From: Pegethrix bostrychoides GSE-TBD4-15B
GTDB taxonomy: Bacteria > Cyanobacteriota > Cyanobacteriia > Elainellales > Elainellaceae
Reading direction: 5' to 3'
DNA: 64,000 bases
Assembly (NCBI GenBank): GCA_019359155.1
Contig: JAHHHV010000065.1
Location: 62,001 to 126,000 of the forward strand
The position numbers were made by a program, and so were the translations under genes. Shown in pieces: positions 1-8,458 of the stretch (position 1 is the first letter of the stretch; each line of letters begins with the position of its first letter). The notes beneath the pieces are model-generated. The model was not told the DNA's origin and made no database searches. It saw only the letters and a list, made by a program, of their open reading frames with translations.

Positions 1-353
1 TGCTGATCTACGATATGCAAGGCAAGTTGATTGCTACGGTGCGGCAAGGCATGTCAGTCGAGGTGAATGGCGTGACGCTCTCGATTGTGGAGCTGGTGGG
101 CAGCACGGGGCTGCAAATCAAAGCCGATCCAGGAATTCCGCTAGTCTACACGGGCTTTGGTCTGCTGATGCTGGGCGTGATGCTTAGCTATGTTTCGCAC
201 TCGCAAATTTGGGCGCTGCAAACCGCAGACAGCTTTTATTTGGGCGGCAGAACCAACCGAGCGCAGGTGATGTTTGAGCGCGAAATGCTGACGTTGCTTG
301 AACAGCTGGCGCCTGCTTCGCCTGCGGAAAGCAAAGCTGGCACCAGAATCTAA
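1..353 (+). CDS. ccs1: Cytochrome c biogenesis protein Ccs1 (ResB family), C-terminal part
   Basis: The window opens inside this gene; the frame is set by the codon at base 3 and ends in TAA. About 116 C-terminal residues remain. The stretch [19 protein letters not shown] leads into the last membrane helix, and the tail carries [11 protein letters not shown] and [14 protein letters not shown], which I recognise from cyanobacterial and plastid Ccs1. Ccs1 works with CcsA in the System II pathway that delivers and attaches haem to c-type cytochromes on the lumenal side of the thylakoid. An ATG at 15 exists but is internal. The gene converges on the phytol kinase-like gene, with only 20 bp between the stops. 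Identification is firm; the N-terminus is off the window. Confidence 0.9.
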   Translation, partial: LIYDMQGKLIATVRQGMSVEVNGVTLSIVELVGSTGLQIKADPGIPLVYTGFGLLMLGVMLSYVSHSQIWALQTADSFYLGGRTNRAQVMFEREMLTLLEQLAPASPAESKAGTRI

Positions 354-373
354 ATTTCAAAGACTGTAAAAGC

Positions 374-1114
374 CTAGACCACGAACTGCATCAGCCAGAA
401 AGCCAGTCCGGCACTGCCCAGCGGCACCGTCAAATTGTCGATACCCAATTTTGAGAAAGCTTCTAGCAGCGCTGCCGCTACTGCCACAAGGATTGCCACT
501 AGCCAAATCTGCCAGAGATTGCCATAGACCGCCAGCAAAACCAAACTGCTGACCAAACTGCTGACTATCAACATGGTCAAGCTGCCTTCCCAGCTCTTTT
601 GAATCCCGCCTAGGCTATACGGATGCCGTCCCCAGCGCTGGCCAATCAGAGCGGCAAAGCCATCACCCCAGGTCATCACCAGCACGCCCAATACGGCAAA
701 CTGCGGCGCAGTCTGCCAGAAGCAGGCAATTAGCACCCCAATGCTGACTGCATAGAAAAACGTGCCCAGGCTCTTGCGACCAACGCTGTTGATCCCCGGC
801 AGAAGCGGCAGCCGATAGGAGAGCAGCGTCACCAGGCTAAACAGCACCGACGCGCCGATCCCCACAGCCGCCGGAAGCTTTAGCCACCAGGCAAACAGAA
901 TCACGTTGCCCGTGCCAATATGCACGACTTTACGAATCACTTCCGGCTCAACGACTTTCCAGGCTTGAAGGCTAAAGGCCAAAAGCACCACAAAGCCTAC
1001 CCAGGCCGCAGCAAGGCCGATTTGCAGCCAGAGGGTTGGTTCTGTCAGCTGAGCCAGTTCATCGAATACTAGTTCATCGAACAACGGTAGATCCTGCAAA
1101 CCGATATTTTTCAT
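374..1114 (-). CDS. Phytol kinase / dolichol kinase family membrane protein
   Basis: A 246-residue polytopic membrane protein of the dolichol kinase/CDP-alcohol superfamily, closest in feel to VTE5-type phytol kinases that phosphorylate phytol for tocopherol synthesis and chlorophyll recycling. Visible signatures are EVIRKVVHIGTGN near the N-terminus, GRKSLGTFFYA in the middle and TWGDGFAALIGQRWGRHPY followed by KSWEGSL, the CTP-binding signature of the family. Six or seven hydrophobic segments can be counted. I place the start at the ATG at 1114; the open frame runs back to 1180 but that extension is translated from a 13-bp tandem repeat and is unlikely to be coding. The exact alcohol substrate (phytol, geranylgeraniol or polyprenol) cannot be read from the sequence. 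Confidence 0.8.
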   Translation of the reverse strand: MKNIGLQDLPLFDELVFDELAQLTEPTLWLQIGLAAAWVGFVVLLAFSLQAWKVVEPEVIRKVVHIGTGNVILFAWWLKLPAAVGIGASVLFSLVTLLSYRLPLLPGINSVGRKSLGTFFYAVSIGVLIACFWQTAPQFAVLGVLVMTWGDGFAALIGQRWGRHPYSLGGIQKSWEGSLTMLIVSSLVSSLVLLAVYGNLWQIWLVAILVAVAAALLEAFSKLGIDNLTVPLGSAGLAFWLMQFVV

Positions 1115-1151
1115 ACTGTAGAGGATCTTGTTCCCGCCTGAGCAGCACCGC

Positions 1152-1190
1152 CATTCACAGCCGTCATTCACAGCCGTCATTCACAGCCGC
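1152..1190. repeat. Three tandem 13-bp repeats
   Basis: The unit CATTCACAGCCGT occurs three times head to tail, the last copy ending in C. It lies between the divergent kinase-like and epimerase-like genes and would encode the suspect N-terminal extension of the former. Confidence 0.8.
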
Positions 1191-1255
1191 CATCGGGCTC
1201 AGGGTTCTATACTAAGCTCTGTAAGATCCAAAGCCAGATTGAATCAGAATTCATT

Positions 1256-2176
1256 ATGAAAGTAGCGGTAACAGGTGCAACCGGATTTGTCGGCAGTCGG
1301 CTGGTCGCAAAGCTTCAGCAATCCGGGGAGCAGGTTCTAGTGCTGACTCGAAACCCAGCCAAGGCCGAGCAGATCTTTTCCAAAGCTGCTTTTCCTACCG
1401 TCGAAATTATCGCCTATCAGCCGCTGCAATCCGGCGATTGGCAGAGTCGCATCTCAGGCTGTGAGGGCGTAGTGAATCTGGCTGGCGCACCGATTGCCGA
1501 GAGCCGCTGGACGGCAGAACGCAAGCAAGAGATTCTAGAGAGCCGTACGATTGGCACAGCCAAGATTGTGGAAGCGATTGCCCAGGCCCGCGACAAGCCT
1601 ACCGTGCTCGTCAACTCCTCGGCCATCGGCTACTACGGCACCAGCGAAACAGCGGTGTTTGACGAAACCAGCCCCGCCGGAACCGATTTTTTGGCGCAGG
1701 TCTGCCAAGCCTGGGAAGCCGAGGCCGAGCACGTGAAAGCGTCCGGCACCCGGCTCGTAATTTTACGAACTGGCATTGTAGTTGGTGCAGGCGGCGCAGT
1801 CGCTAAAATGATGCTGCCGTTTCAACTCTTTGCAGGGGGGCCCTTGGGCAGCGGCAAACAGTGGTTCTCCTGGATTCACATTGATGACCTGGTCAGCTTG
1901 ATTGTGCAGGCATTGTGTCAGCCTGATCTAGAAGGCGTTTTGAATGCCACAGCGCCACAGCCCGTCAAAATGGCAGAACTCTGCCGAGCTTTAGGAGAAG
2001 TTCTGGGTCGCCCCTCTTGGCTGCCTGTCCCGGCGTTTGCGCTGGAGGCACTGCTGGGCGATGCGGCGAAGGTGGTGCTGGAAGGGCAACAGGTGTTGCC
2101 TCAAAAGACTCAGGCCGCAGGCTTTGACTTTCAGTATTCAGCTATTCAGCCAGCCCTGCAAGATGTGCTGCGCTAA
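1256..2176 (+). CDS. TIGR01777 family NAD(P)-dependent epimerase
   Basis: An extended short-chain dehydrogenase of 306 residues. It starts with the dinucleotide-binding loop VTGATGFVGSRL (GxxGxxG), followed by VNLAGAPIAESRW, NSSAIGYYG, RTGIVVG and WIHIDDL, all typical of the TIGR01777/YfcH family. The plant relative GC1/SulA-like protein affects plastid division, and bacterial members are often loosely called cell-division inhibitors, but no substrate is established. The C-terminal DUF1731-like part is recognisable in GRPSWLPVPAFALEALLG. The start at 1256 is a lone ATG right before the Rossmann strand. It is divergent from the kinase-like gene and converges with the small gene at 2198. Confidence 0.88.
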   Translation: MKVAVTGATGFVGSRLVAKLQQSGEQVLVLTRNPAKAEQIFSKAAFPTVEIIAYQPLQSGDWQSRISGCEGVVNLAGAPIAESRWTAERKQEILESRTIGTAKIVEAIAQARDKPTVLVNSSAIGYYGTSETAVFDETSPAGTDFLAQVCQAWEAEAEHVKASGTRLVILRTGIVVGAGGAVAKMMLPFQLFAGGPLGSGKQWFSWIHIDDLVSLIVQALCQPDLEGVLNATAPQPVKMAELCRALGEVLGRPSWLPVPAFALEALLGDAAKVVLEGQQVLPQKTQAAGFDFQYSAIQPALQDVLR

Positions 2177-2197
2177 AGTTTCGACTCTAGGCACAGG

Positions 2198-2470
2198 CTA
2201 TTCAGCCAGGTTTCGCAGCCGGATCAGCTGGCGGCGCATCTGCGGCGAGGCTTCCACTTCAGGCAGCTCCTGCGCCTCGACCTGAGACTGGACTGACTCC
2301 AGGTATTCATCAGCCCCATACGAAAAAGCATCTAGCAGCAGATCCAAAAGCTGCTCCCGATTTTTCAACACCTGCTTCTCTTCAATCAGTCTAAACTTGA
2401 GCCGAATCTCACAGTCATAGACAGCAAACTTGGACTCGAATGACTGTGGCTCCACAGAATTGGGGTTCAT
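2198..2470 (-). CDS. Small conserved cyanobacterial protein, Npun_R1517-like
   Basis: A 90-residue acidic protein with the conserved core VYDCEIRLKFRLIEEK, a leucine-rich helix (QLLDLLLDAF) and the tail EASPQMRRQLIRLRN. I recall this pattern from a small cyanobacterial family labelled Npun_R1517, annotated as a heterocyst-differentiation transcriptional regulator in filamentous strains. Members also occur in strains without heterocysts, so the name should be taken as family only. No membrane segment or enzyme motif is visible. It ends 21 bp from the stop of the epimerase gene, tail to tail, and is preceded by a long AT-rich spacer that probably carries its promoter. Confidence 0.72.
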   Translation of the reverse strand: MNPNSVEPQSFESKFAVYDCEIRLKFRLIEEKQVLKNREQLLDLLLDAFSYGADEYLESVQSQVEAQELPEVEASPQMRRQLIRLRNLAE

Positions 2471-3221
2471 TTGAGGTAATCACACCTTAAGTTGAGCTGA
2501 GTGAGAGCCTGAAGCAAATCAGGCATCGTGAGGCAGTAAGGGCGGCAAACAGATTAAACAGATCGGTAACCAGATCAGAGAGGTGACTGTGACAGAAGTA
2601 AATCTGCGCCATTTATGAACGCAAGTTTTGCAGAACTGTGAGGTCGAAAAATAGATCGTTGGGGCGTTAATGATCTACAACTTAGCATTCCCAAAAAGTT
2701 AATCAGATCCGCTAACTTGCTGAACTGCTGCTGTTTAGATCTCAAGTCAAACCGTCATTGGAGGAAGCCAGTAATTTATAGATATCACTATTGAATGGTT
2801 TGCGGCAGAAGGTTTTGTGAATTATCTATGAGGATTGATGCTGCCTTTGTAAGCACTTTCTATAGCTGTCTCGCTATTTAATTCGACTTAAGTTTCTGTA
2901 TTATTAAAAATACGATTTCTGCATTCTCAGCATGTATTTTTTAATGCTGAAAGCAGTCCTTACAGTCTTATTTTGAGCTGTGGTTTAAGCACGGTTTGAT
3001 ACCTGTAGCGACATCCGTAGTCGGATTGACAGAGTAATTAGCGCGGATGAATCATCATAGATTACCTACCTAAGGCTGGCTGATAGCCCAATGCAGCTCA
3101 ACAGTAAGCAGCGCACGATCTGGTCACCGCTCAGCACAGGTAGTTTTAATACATTCTTGATATATCAGTTTTGATACATCAGTATGACGTTTGGAAATGG
3201 CACTCCAAAAGATGCCTGCCA
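2471..3221. other. AT-rich spacer without a recognisable gene
   Basis: About 750 bases between the start of the small Npun_R1517-like gene and the end of the GUN4-domain gene. The sequence is clearly richer in A and T than its flanks, especially 2780-2980. No convincing ORF, tRNA or known small RNA was seen. It should hold the promoter of the small gene and the 3-prime untranslated part of the GUN4 gene; an unannotated small RNA cannot be excluded. Confidence 0.6.
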
Positions 3222-4454
3222 CTACTCGGCTGGTTTGATACCTTCAGGCTTGATCCCGCAGCGGCGCAGCATTGCCATAAACTCAGGCAGCGTTAGGGCA
3301 TCAACCCGACAGCCGCCTCGTTCAGCAGCCAACCCCAGGTTCCCCAGCTTCAGCGCCTCGCTGCGCGGCAGCTGCCAGAACCAGTAGGCAGGCAGATGCC
3401 CATACTCTGCGCTGGGTGAGTAGTTGAGCTGAGCGTAAAACTTATAAAACTTCAGCGGCTCGATCCACCAGTCAACTTTCTGACTGAACAAAAGTGCTTG
3501 CTCAATTTGCTTAGCCTGATCCTGCTGGAGCGCATCGTCTGAGAGCTTGCCGTAGAGTGCTAGCTGCCGCCCAAAGCCAAACCTATAGGCGCTACTCTGA
3601 CTCCAGAGCCGATCAATTGCCTGGATCGCCGCTCGGTCTAGCTCGGTTTTAGGAAATTCCCGCAAAGCCGTCACATCTAGCCAGCTTTGCACAGGCTGGA
3701 TCACCTTCAGCAAAATATCGTGCGTTTGCTGATCAGCCGCCTCATATGCCGCCTTGCCCAACTGAGCGACTAGTGCTTCAAAAGAGTTGCTGAGACTGGG
3801 ATCGTAGGCTGGCAGACCTGAGTTGGCGGCTGTAGCTGCTGCCACCGTTGCGATGTCCTCTGAAGCCAGAGCCGGAGGCTGGCTGCGAACAAACTCTTCG
3901 CTTAGCTCATCTTCAACGGCTGCGGCATCGCTCTGAGTGAGACCCAATATCTGAGCTAGCTTGTTCAACTCTGCCCTAATTTCTGTAGTCAGCAGGGGAT
4001 CATTCAAGTAGGCTTCCCGCAGCACCTGCTTGTATTTTTCGCGGCGGCTGGCTGTATCGGGCGACTGCAAAATAGCCTGTGGAGCAAGAATTGTAGAAAT
4101 GATCGAAGCCGGGACTTCTGGGATAACCTGTCGCTCAGCTGAAGCAGGTGGCTCACTGCGTAGCCGACGAGGCTGTGATCGAGCGACTGCGCGATGGGAA
4201 GCAGGTTTAGAAGGCGCTAGCTCAGATGCGGTGGCAGACGGCGAGGCAGGCCAGTCCCTCTGCTCTGGGCTCTCTAGCTTATCAGCCTCAGCTGCTTGAT
4301 GCATCACGTCCTGCTCAATTGCCCTCGCCTGATCAGGCAACAGCCGCAGCAGCATTCGATTGGTTTCGAGCGCCTCTCGCTCATCTGCGGAGAGGCTGCC
4401 GCTATGGCGATATTGCTGCACTAGCGCTCGATAGGACTCTTCAGGCGTACTCAT
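3222..4454 (-). CDS. GUN4 domain-containing protein with two helical modules
   Basis: The C-terminal 180 residues of this 410-residue protein match the GUN4 fold: KAAYEAADQQTHDILL at the start, then QSWLDVTALREFP, AIDRLWSQSSAYRFGF, FSQKVDWW and GHLPAYWFWQL. GUN4 proteins bind porphyrins and the free one activates Mg-chelatase; multidomain versions in cyanobacteria have unknown roles. The N-terminal part carries two similar short helical modules, around residues 10-50 and 140-190, each with a loop, a D/E-R/I run and an LGLT- or LLP-type turn followed by A..IE/VE. Between them is a low-complexity Ser/Pro/Arg stretch. This is not the short, essential GUN4 itself. It is 87 bp downstream of nothing on its own strand that looks linked. 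Confidence 0.78.
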   Translation of the reverse strand: MSTPEESYRALVQQYRHSGSLSADEREALETNRMLLRLLPDQARAIEQDVMHQAAEADKLESPEQRDWPASPSATASELAPSKPASHRAVARSQPRRLRSEPPASAERQVIPEVPASIISTILAPQAILQSPDTASRREKYKQVLREAYLNDPLLTTEIRAELNKLAQILGLTQSDAAAVEDELSEEFVRSQPPALASEDIATVAAATAANSGLPAYDPSLSNSFEALVAQLGKAAYEAADQQTHDILLKVIQPVQSWLDVTALREFPKTELDRAAIQAIDRLWSQSSAYRFGFGRQLALYGKLSDDALQQDQAKQIEQALLFSQKVDWWIEPLKFYKFYAQLNYSPSAEYGHLPAYWFWQLPRSEALKLGNLGLAAERGGCRVDALTLPEFMAMLRRCGIKPEGIKPAE

Positions 4455-4541
4455 GGTGAGAGTGATAGCTAAAAGTTATGCAGAGGAAATTGCTCCAGAT
4501 CTTAGCGTTAGCTCACGGCGTTGCACCAATAATTGAGCTGC

Positions 4542-5306
4542 CTATGACCAGTCTGCGGCATCTGCGGCATCTTGAGCCACCAAATGCTGCTTGACCGTTT
4601 TCCAGTCAATCTGCTCGGCATGCAAATCTTGGATCAGCCGCCCCTGCTGCAACGCTAGAAGGCGACTGCAAAACTGCTGCAAAATATCAAGCTGATGATT
4701 CACCATGACGATAGCGGTTGAGCCGTCAGCCAGTAGTTTTAGCAGCAGCAAGAGCTGTTCGGCGCGCCCAGCATCGAGAGCAGAGGTAGGTTCATCTAGC
4801 AGCAGCACTTTGGGCTGAGCAATCACGGCTCGCGCGATGGACACCCACTGCCGCTGCCCAACTGAGAGCTGAATTTCGCCACGCTCTAGCCAGTCTGCTG
4901 GAATCTGAAACTGATCTAGCCCAGTTTGAATGCGTCGCTCAAGAGTGGGCTGATCCAGTCCGCGCAATCGCAGTGGATAAGCCAAAGCCTGCCGCACCGT
5001 CATGCCCAGCAGCCGCGACTCTTGCGGTACAAGCATCACCTGCTGCCTCAGCTCCACTACAGGCAGCTGATCGAGCAGCTGGTTTCGATAGAAGATCTGG
5101 CCGCTTACAGGCTGAGCCAGCCGATTGAGGAGCCGCAGCAGCGAGGTTTTGCCAGCCCCAGCCGCGCCAACAATGCCCAGACGATCCGTCTCAAATAGCT
5201 CAAACGAAATATCTTGCAACAGATATGTATCGCTCAGAGCTACGCCTCCAGGGCTTTTAAATCTGACATGCTCTAGGCGCAGACTGCTGGGATGGTCGGG
5301 TGGCAA
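4542..5306 (-). CDS. ABC transporter ATP-binding protein
   Basis: A complete 254-residue ABC ATPase. Walker A is GAAGAGKTS, the Q-loop lies in VMLVPQESRL, the signature is LSVGQRQ rather than the usual LSGGQ, and Walker B is VLLLDEPTSALD with the H-loop in VMVNHQLD. The frame begins with TTG and has no good in-frame ATG before Walker A, so TTG is probably the true start. No permease gene adjoins it: the next gene downstream is the GUN4 protein and the one upstream, 41 bp away, is a membrane protein of unknown family that could be a partner. It resembles FetA/YbbL-type exporters' ATPases, but substrate is unknown. Confidence 0.85.
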   Translation of the reverse strand: MPPDHPSSLRLEHVRFKSPGGVALSDTYLLQDISFELFETDRLGIVGAAGAGKTSLLRLLNRLAQPVSGQIFYRNQLLDQLPVVELRQQVMLVPQESRLLGMTVRQALAYPLRLRGLDQPTLERRIQTGLDQFQIPADWLERGEIQLSVGQRQWVSIARAVIAQPKVLLLDEPTSALDAGRAEQLLLLLKLLADGSTAIVMVNHQLDILQQFCSRLLALQQGRLIQDLHAEQIDWKTVKQHLVAQDAADAADWS

Positions 5307-5347
5307 AACAACAAGACTGAAAAGGTGCGCTTAGATCTTAGCTTGGA

Positions 5348-5971
5348 CTAGGCCAGCGCCACGCCGATCGTCCAGAAATCAATCAGCAATAGCAAAAGAG
5401 TCAGGATCAACAAAAACAGATACATCCAGGGTTGAGCCAGCAGGCGCACATCGCTGGTGTCGATTCCGGTCTGAGCCTCGACAATCCGCACGAGTTCTGC
5501 GAAGCCTGCCACCCGCATTGGCAGTAGGTAGGCCAGTCCAGTCTGACTCAAGAAATAGTAGACAATGCCGCCCTGCCCGGTCGAGCGCGGCTTGAGCGCC
5601 TTGATCTCTATCCAGGGCAACGACCAGCCGCGCCGAAAAATTGACTTCGCCCAGCCAGGATAGGTCACCTGAATTCCCTGCTGATCCAAAATCACCCGTT
5701 CGCTTAAGGCCGCATACAGCGTTACAGCTCCCAGAACGAGTCCCAAAATCAGCAGCGCAGGCGGAACAGGTGCGGCAGTTTTTTGTGCCAGGAAGGGCAA
5801 AGGGACGGTCAGCGCCGCGTAGAACAGCAGCAGCGTGATCTGAATCAGTGGCGACAGCCGAAAGACGCGCTGCTCTAGCCCAGAATTTGGCTCAAGTTTT
5901 GGCTCGAGTTTTGGCTCAGGTTTTGGCTCAGAGATGGAGGACAAGGGTGACTTTCCGCTTGGGTTGCTCAA
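5348..5971 (-). CDS. Membrane protein of unknown function
   Basis: A 207-residue protein not recognised beyond its architecture. The N-terminus is a Pro-Glu-Lys low-complexity stretch made of EPK repeats (DNA 5880-5932), then two membrane helices near residues 45-90, a soluble segment of about 80 residues (GIQVTYPGWAKSIFRRGWSLPW), and a strongly hydrophobic C-terminal helix. The soluble part between two helical regions resembles bacterial PH-like membrane domains, but this is only an impression. The only usable start is TTG at 5971. It lies 41 bp upstream of the ABC ATPase on the same strand and may be co-transcribed with it. Confidence 0.6.
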   Translation of the reverse strand: MSNPSGKSPLSSISEPKPEPKLEPKLEPNSGLEQRVFRLSPLIQITLLLFYAALTVPLPFLAQKTAAPVPPALLILGLVLGAVTLYAALSERVILDQQGIQVTYPGWAKSIFRRGWSLPWIEIKALKPRSTGQGGIVYYFLSQTGLAYLLPMRVAGFAELVRIVEAQTGIDTSDVRLLAQPWMYLFLLILTLLLLLIDFWTIGVALA

Positions 5972-6038
5972 CTGGGTTGCTCTAGCAGTGTAGCAACTGC
6001 TGCCTGCTGCAAGACCATTCGATTCGGAGCGCTTCGCG

Positions 6039-6497
6039 CTAAGGCAGATATTTTTGCACCACCGTCCAGCCCGTCCAGCTGACGGCAGCTAGCCCCAGCA
6101 GCAGCAGTAGGTTCGTGCCCAGATGCAGCGAACGTGCCCAAGGGCGCTGTGGGCTGATGCGGATCGCGCTCCAGCCTGAGAGCAGCGTCAGGCCAACGAC
6201 CGTTAGCCCAGTCACCAGATGCGGTGAATGCCCTAGCGATCCGTAGTAGCCCAGTGTCCCGACTAGCCCGACCGCTAGCAGCAGCACCACCAAGCCGACA
6301 AGAGCGCCACCCGTAATTAGATGCAGAGGTCGCAGCCAGCCCGGACGGCTTGAATGCTCCGACTGCCGATGGCTCACAAACAGCCAGCTACCAGTCGTGG
6401 CCAGCAGTAAATAAGCCGAGAGAGACAGCCCCATTGACCAGGCGGCAATCCGCCAGAGCCACAGGAAAGAGGGAAGATTCAATGCAGCAACTAGCAT
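6039..6497 (-). CDS. DUF4079 family membrane protein
   Basis: A 152-residue protein with four hydrophobic helices. Conserved-looking elements are LPSFLWLWRIAAWSMGLSL at the start, RPLHLITGG in the second helix, GHSPHLVTGL, and ISPQRPWARSLHLGTN before the last helix, ending WTVVQKYLP. I recognise these from the DUF4079 family, common in cyanobacteria; the paired histidines inside helices suggest a possible haem or cofactor site but no function is established. It shares strand with the genes on both sides, with 51 bp to the upstream gene and 67 bp to the downstream one. Confidence 0.8.
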   Translation of the reverse strand: MLVAALNLPSFLWLWRIAAWSMGLSLSAYLLLATTGSWLFVSHRQSEHSSRPGWLRPLHLITGGALVGLVVLLLAVGLVGTLGYYGSLGHSPHLVTGLTVVGLTLLSGWSAIRISPQRPWARSLHLGTNLLLLLGLAAVSWTGWTVVQKYLP

Positions 6498-6548
6498 TTT
6501 GGTTTCAGGGCAACGCTGCTTTTTAGCCTATCGCTAATTGGCCGATTG

Positions 6549-7685
6549 CTAAGCTGGAACATCGGGGTTGAGATCATCCGGCAGAATTCGCAGCCGTACC
6601 CGTTGCGAGAAGCTGCCATCTGGATCGCCCAGATCGACTTCCAGCAGATCCTGGGTGAGTGGCGCAACCTGATCGAGCAAGGCGCGCAGGTTAGGCGTAC
6701 TGGCTCCGCTATCGAGATACAGCCGATCCGCCAAATTATTCAAGCGTCTCCAGGCAGCATGAAGCTTGATGACTGACTGCTCCAGCTGCGAAGCCTGATT
6801 GACCAAATCGGCAGCGCTGCTCAAGCATCCGACTCGCAGCGCTTCTTCCAGCGCCGACTCAAGATCGATGGAAGAGTGATTAAGCGCCTGCACCTGCACC
6901 GCCGCCGCCAGATACTTAGCCAGATAACGAGCTTCCACGGTCGCCTGCTTGACCGTATCCACATCGGGATTGGCAGTGATTCCATCCTGAATCGCGGTCT
7001 GATGCAGGGGCGGCAGTTTTTCCAGTTCGCGCACTAGCGGCGTTAAATAGCGCGTTGGGATGGCGCTGCTGGCCGCCTTCTCCTTCACCACAAGCGGCAG
7101 CAGATCGGAGGACATGGTTGTCCATTCGTCTTGAATCTGGCGCACTTCTCGGCGGGTAATCTGGGGCGCAGCTTCTCCGGAGGGTTCGTTGACCAAGTCA
7201 CAGACCATTTGCTGCACTTCTATGGCGGCCTGAGCCGTTTCGATAAATGCCCGCTTGCTGAAACAGTTAACCGCTTCGGGTTGCAGCATCCCGTCTTGCA
7301 GCAAAGTATCAGCGCTGTTGGCTAGCTCAATCAGCGAATAAGCCTGTGTCTTGCTAATTTCGCGGTCGTTCAGCCAGCTCAAAAAACCGCTGCCGCGTCC
7401 ATCGCCGCCTTGCTTTTCGCGGTCGCGCACCGTCCGTAGAATCCGGCCTCGCCAGATTTCGGTCTGCAAGTCGAAGCGGTCGCAGATCTGCCAAGCCGTG
7501 GACACCTGATGCAGAAAGTCGGTCTCGGACAGCTGCAAGTCTTCCGGATTGGGAAGGTCTAGGCTGAAGGTCGTCGGATCAACTTCGTTGCTCCAGTTAG
7601 GTCGAGCTGAACGCGCCTGGGCTTGCTTGGAGGCCGCAGCATTAACAAGGTGAATAGATTGGGATGGGTGAAACGCCTGAACCAT
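6549..7685 (-). CDS. Conserved cyanobacterial protein with ParB/DUF3102-like helical segment
   Basis: A 378-residue soluble, mostly helical protein that I cannot assign. Around residues 95-150 the run GFLSWLNDREISKTQAYSLI, a tract of helices and QPEAVNCFSKRAF resembles the helix-turn-helix region of ParB-like and DUF3102 DNA-associated proteins, in which short helices recognise a site. No ParB N-terminal nuclease/CTPase box (GxxRxE) is visible. The remaining two-thirds is predicted coiled or helical with no catalytic motif. A DNA- or nucleoid-associated role is only an inference. The first ATG at 7685 is used; upstream is a 173-bp spacer before the DUF4112 gene. Confidence 0.6.
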   Translation of the reverse strand: MVQAFHPSQSIHLVNAAASKQAQARSARPNWSNEVDPTTFSLDLPNPEDLQLSETDFLHQVSTAWQICDRFDLQTEIWRGRILRTVRDREKQGGDGRGSGFLSWLNDREISKTQAYSLIELANSADTLLQDGMLQPEAVNCFSKRAFIETAQAAIEVQQMVCDLVNEPSGEAAPQITRREVRQIQDEWTTMSSDLLPLVVKEKAASSAIPTRYLTPLVRELEKLPPLHQTAIQDGITANPDVDTVKQATVEARYLAKYLAAAVQVQALNHSSIDLESALEEALRVGCLSSAADLVNQASQLEQSVIKLHAAWRRLNNLADRLYLDSGASTPNLRALLDQVAPLTQDLLEVDLGDPDGSFSQRVRLRILPDDLNPDVPA

Positions 7686-7858
7686 GAAACCTGCTCTAAA
7701 ACAGCCGGATCATTATGGCATGGCCTACTGCAAATGCACCAAAATAGCGCTATATCTGGCGGCTGGCGAGTTTCTACGCTCAAGAGTCCACTGTCTCCAG
7801 CCTCCAGCTCTGCTGCCTCTAGAGTTTTGCTATCTCCTGTAATGCTTGAGCCAAGCTC

Positions 7859-8425
7859 TCAGCTCGCCGCCCCACCCACTAGCTGCACGAACCACCGCAG
7901 CAGCCGGAAGGATAGATAGGCGCAGAGTACCAGTGCCAAAGCCAGCCCAGCAATCAGCAGCAGAGCAAACCAGCGATTTTTGGCGGACTGAGGCTGGGGC
8001 AGATCGAGATGTTGCTCGAGCAGCGTGATGTTGCGAACGTTAGATTTCCAAGTTGCATCAAACAGATCGCCTACACCTGGAACAGTTCCGGCAATTGTTT
8101 CCAGCAGCACGTTAAAAGCCATTGTCCCCAGCGTCGATTTGGAGGCTCCCATTTGAGCTGCCTCCAGGACAATAAAAGCAGACATCATCAACCCCATGGT
8201 ATCGCCGCCGCCCGGAATCAGGCCGATAATGGGATCTATTCCAATCCGGAAGGCCGTGCCCGGAATTTTAATGGCGCTATCGAGCAGCTGACTCAGCCGC
8301 CGCAGTCGCTGCATTTTGGCAGCTCGGCCAGCAGACTTTAAGGGGCGCTGAGCACCAAGCCGACTTAAGGCTTCAGCAGAGGATTCGACAGGCCGATTTG
8401 GCCGGGATTTGAAAGAGTCTGGCAT
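7859..8425 (-). CDS. DUF4112 domain-containing membrane protein
   Basis: The DUF4112 core is clear: DSAIKIPGTAFRIGIDPIIGLIPGGGD, then VLLETIAGTVPGVGDLFDATWKSNVRN. A single membrane helix lies near the C-terminus (ALLLIAGLALALVLCAYL). The N-terminus is basic and Ser/Pro-rich. The frame opens with TTG at 8449, but the ATG at 8425 is a better start and gives 188 residues. Function of the family is unknown; the paired GxxPGxGD motifs suggest a repeated membrane hairpin. It is divergent from cobD with only about 33 bp between the starts, so the two promoters must overlap the opposite gene. Confidence 0.82.
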   Translation of the reverse strand: MPDSFKSRPNRPVESSAEALSRLGAQRPLKSAGRAAKMQRLRRLSQLLDSAIKIPGTAFRIGIDPIIGLIPGGGDTMGLMMSAFIVLEAAQMGASKSTLGTMAFNVLLETIAGTVPGVGDLFDATWKSNVRNITLLEQHLDLPQPQSAKNRWFALLLIAGLALALVLCAYLSFRLLRWFVQLVGGAAS

Positions 8426-8458
8426 TTGCAGGATGCACCTCAGCGCCAAAGGGAAGCT

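Noticed and set aside
6549-7685. ParB partition protein
   Set aside because: Only the helix-turn-helix region is suggestive; the ParB nucleotide-binding motifs and a ParA neighbour are missing.
8426-8458. Longer TTG start of cobD overlapping the DUF4112 gene start
   Set aside because: The ATG at 8459 has a better ribosome site and gives the usual length.
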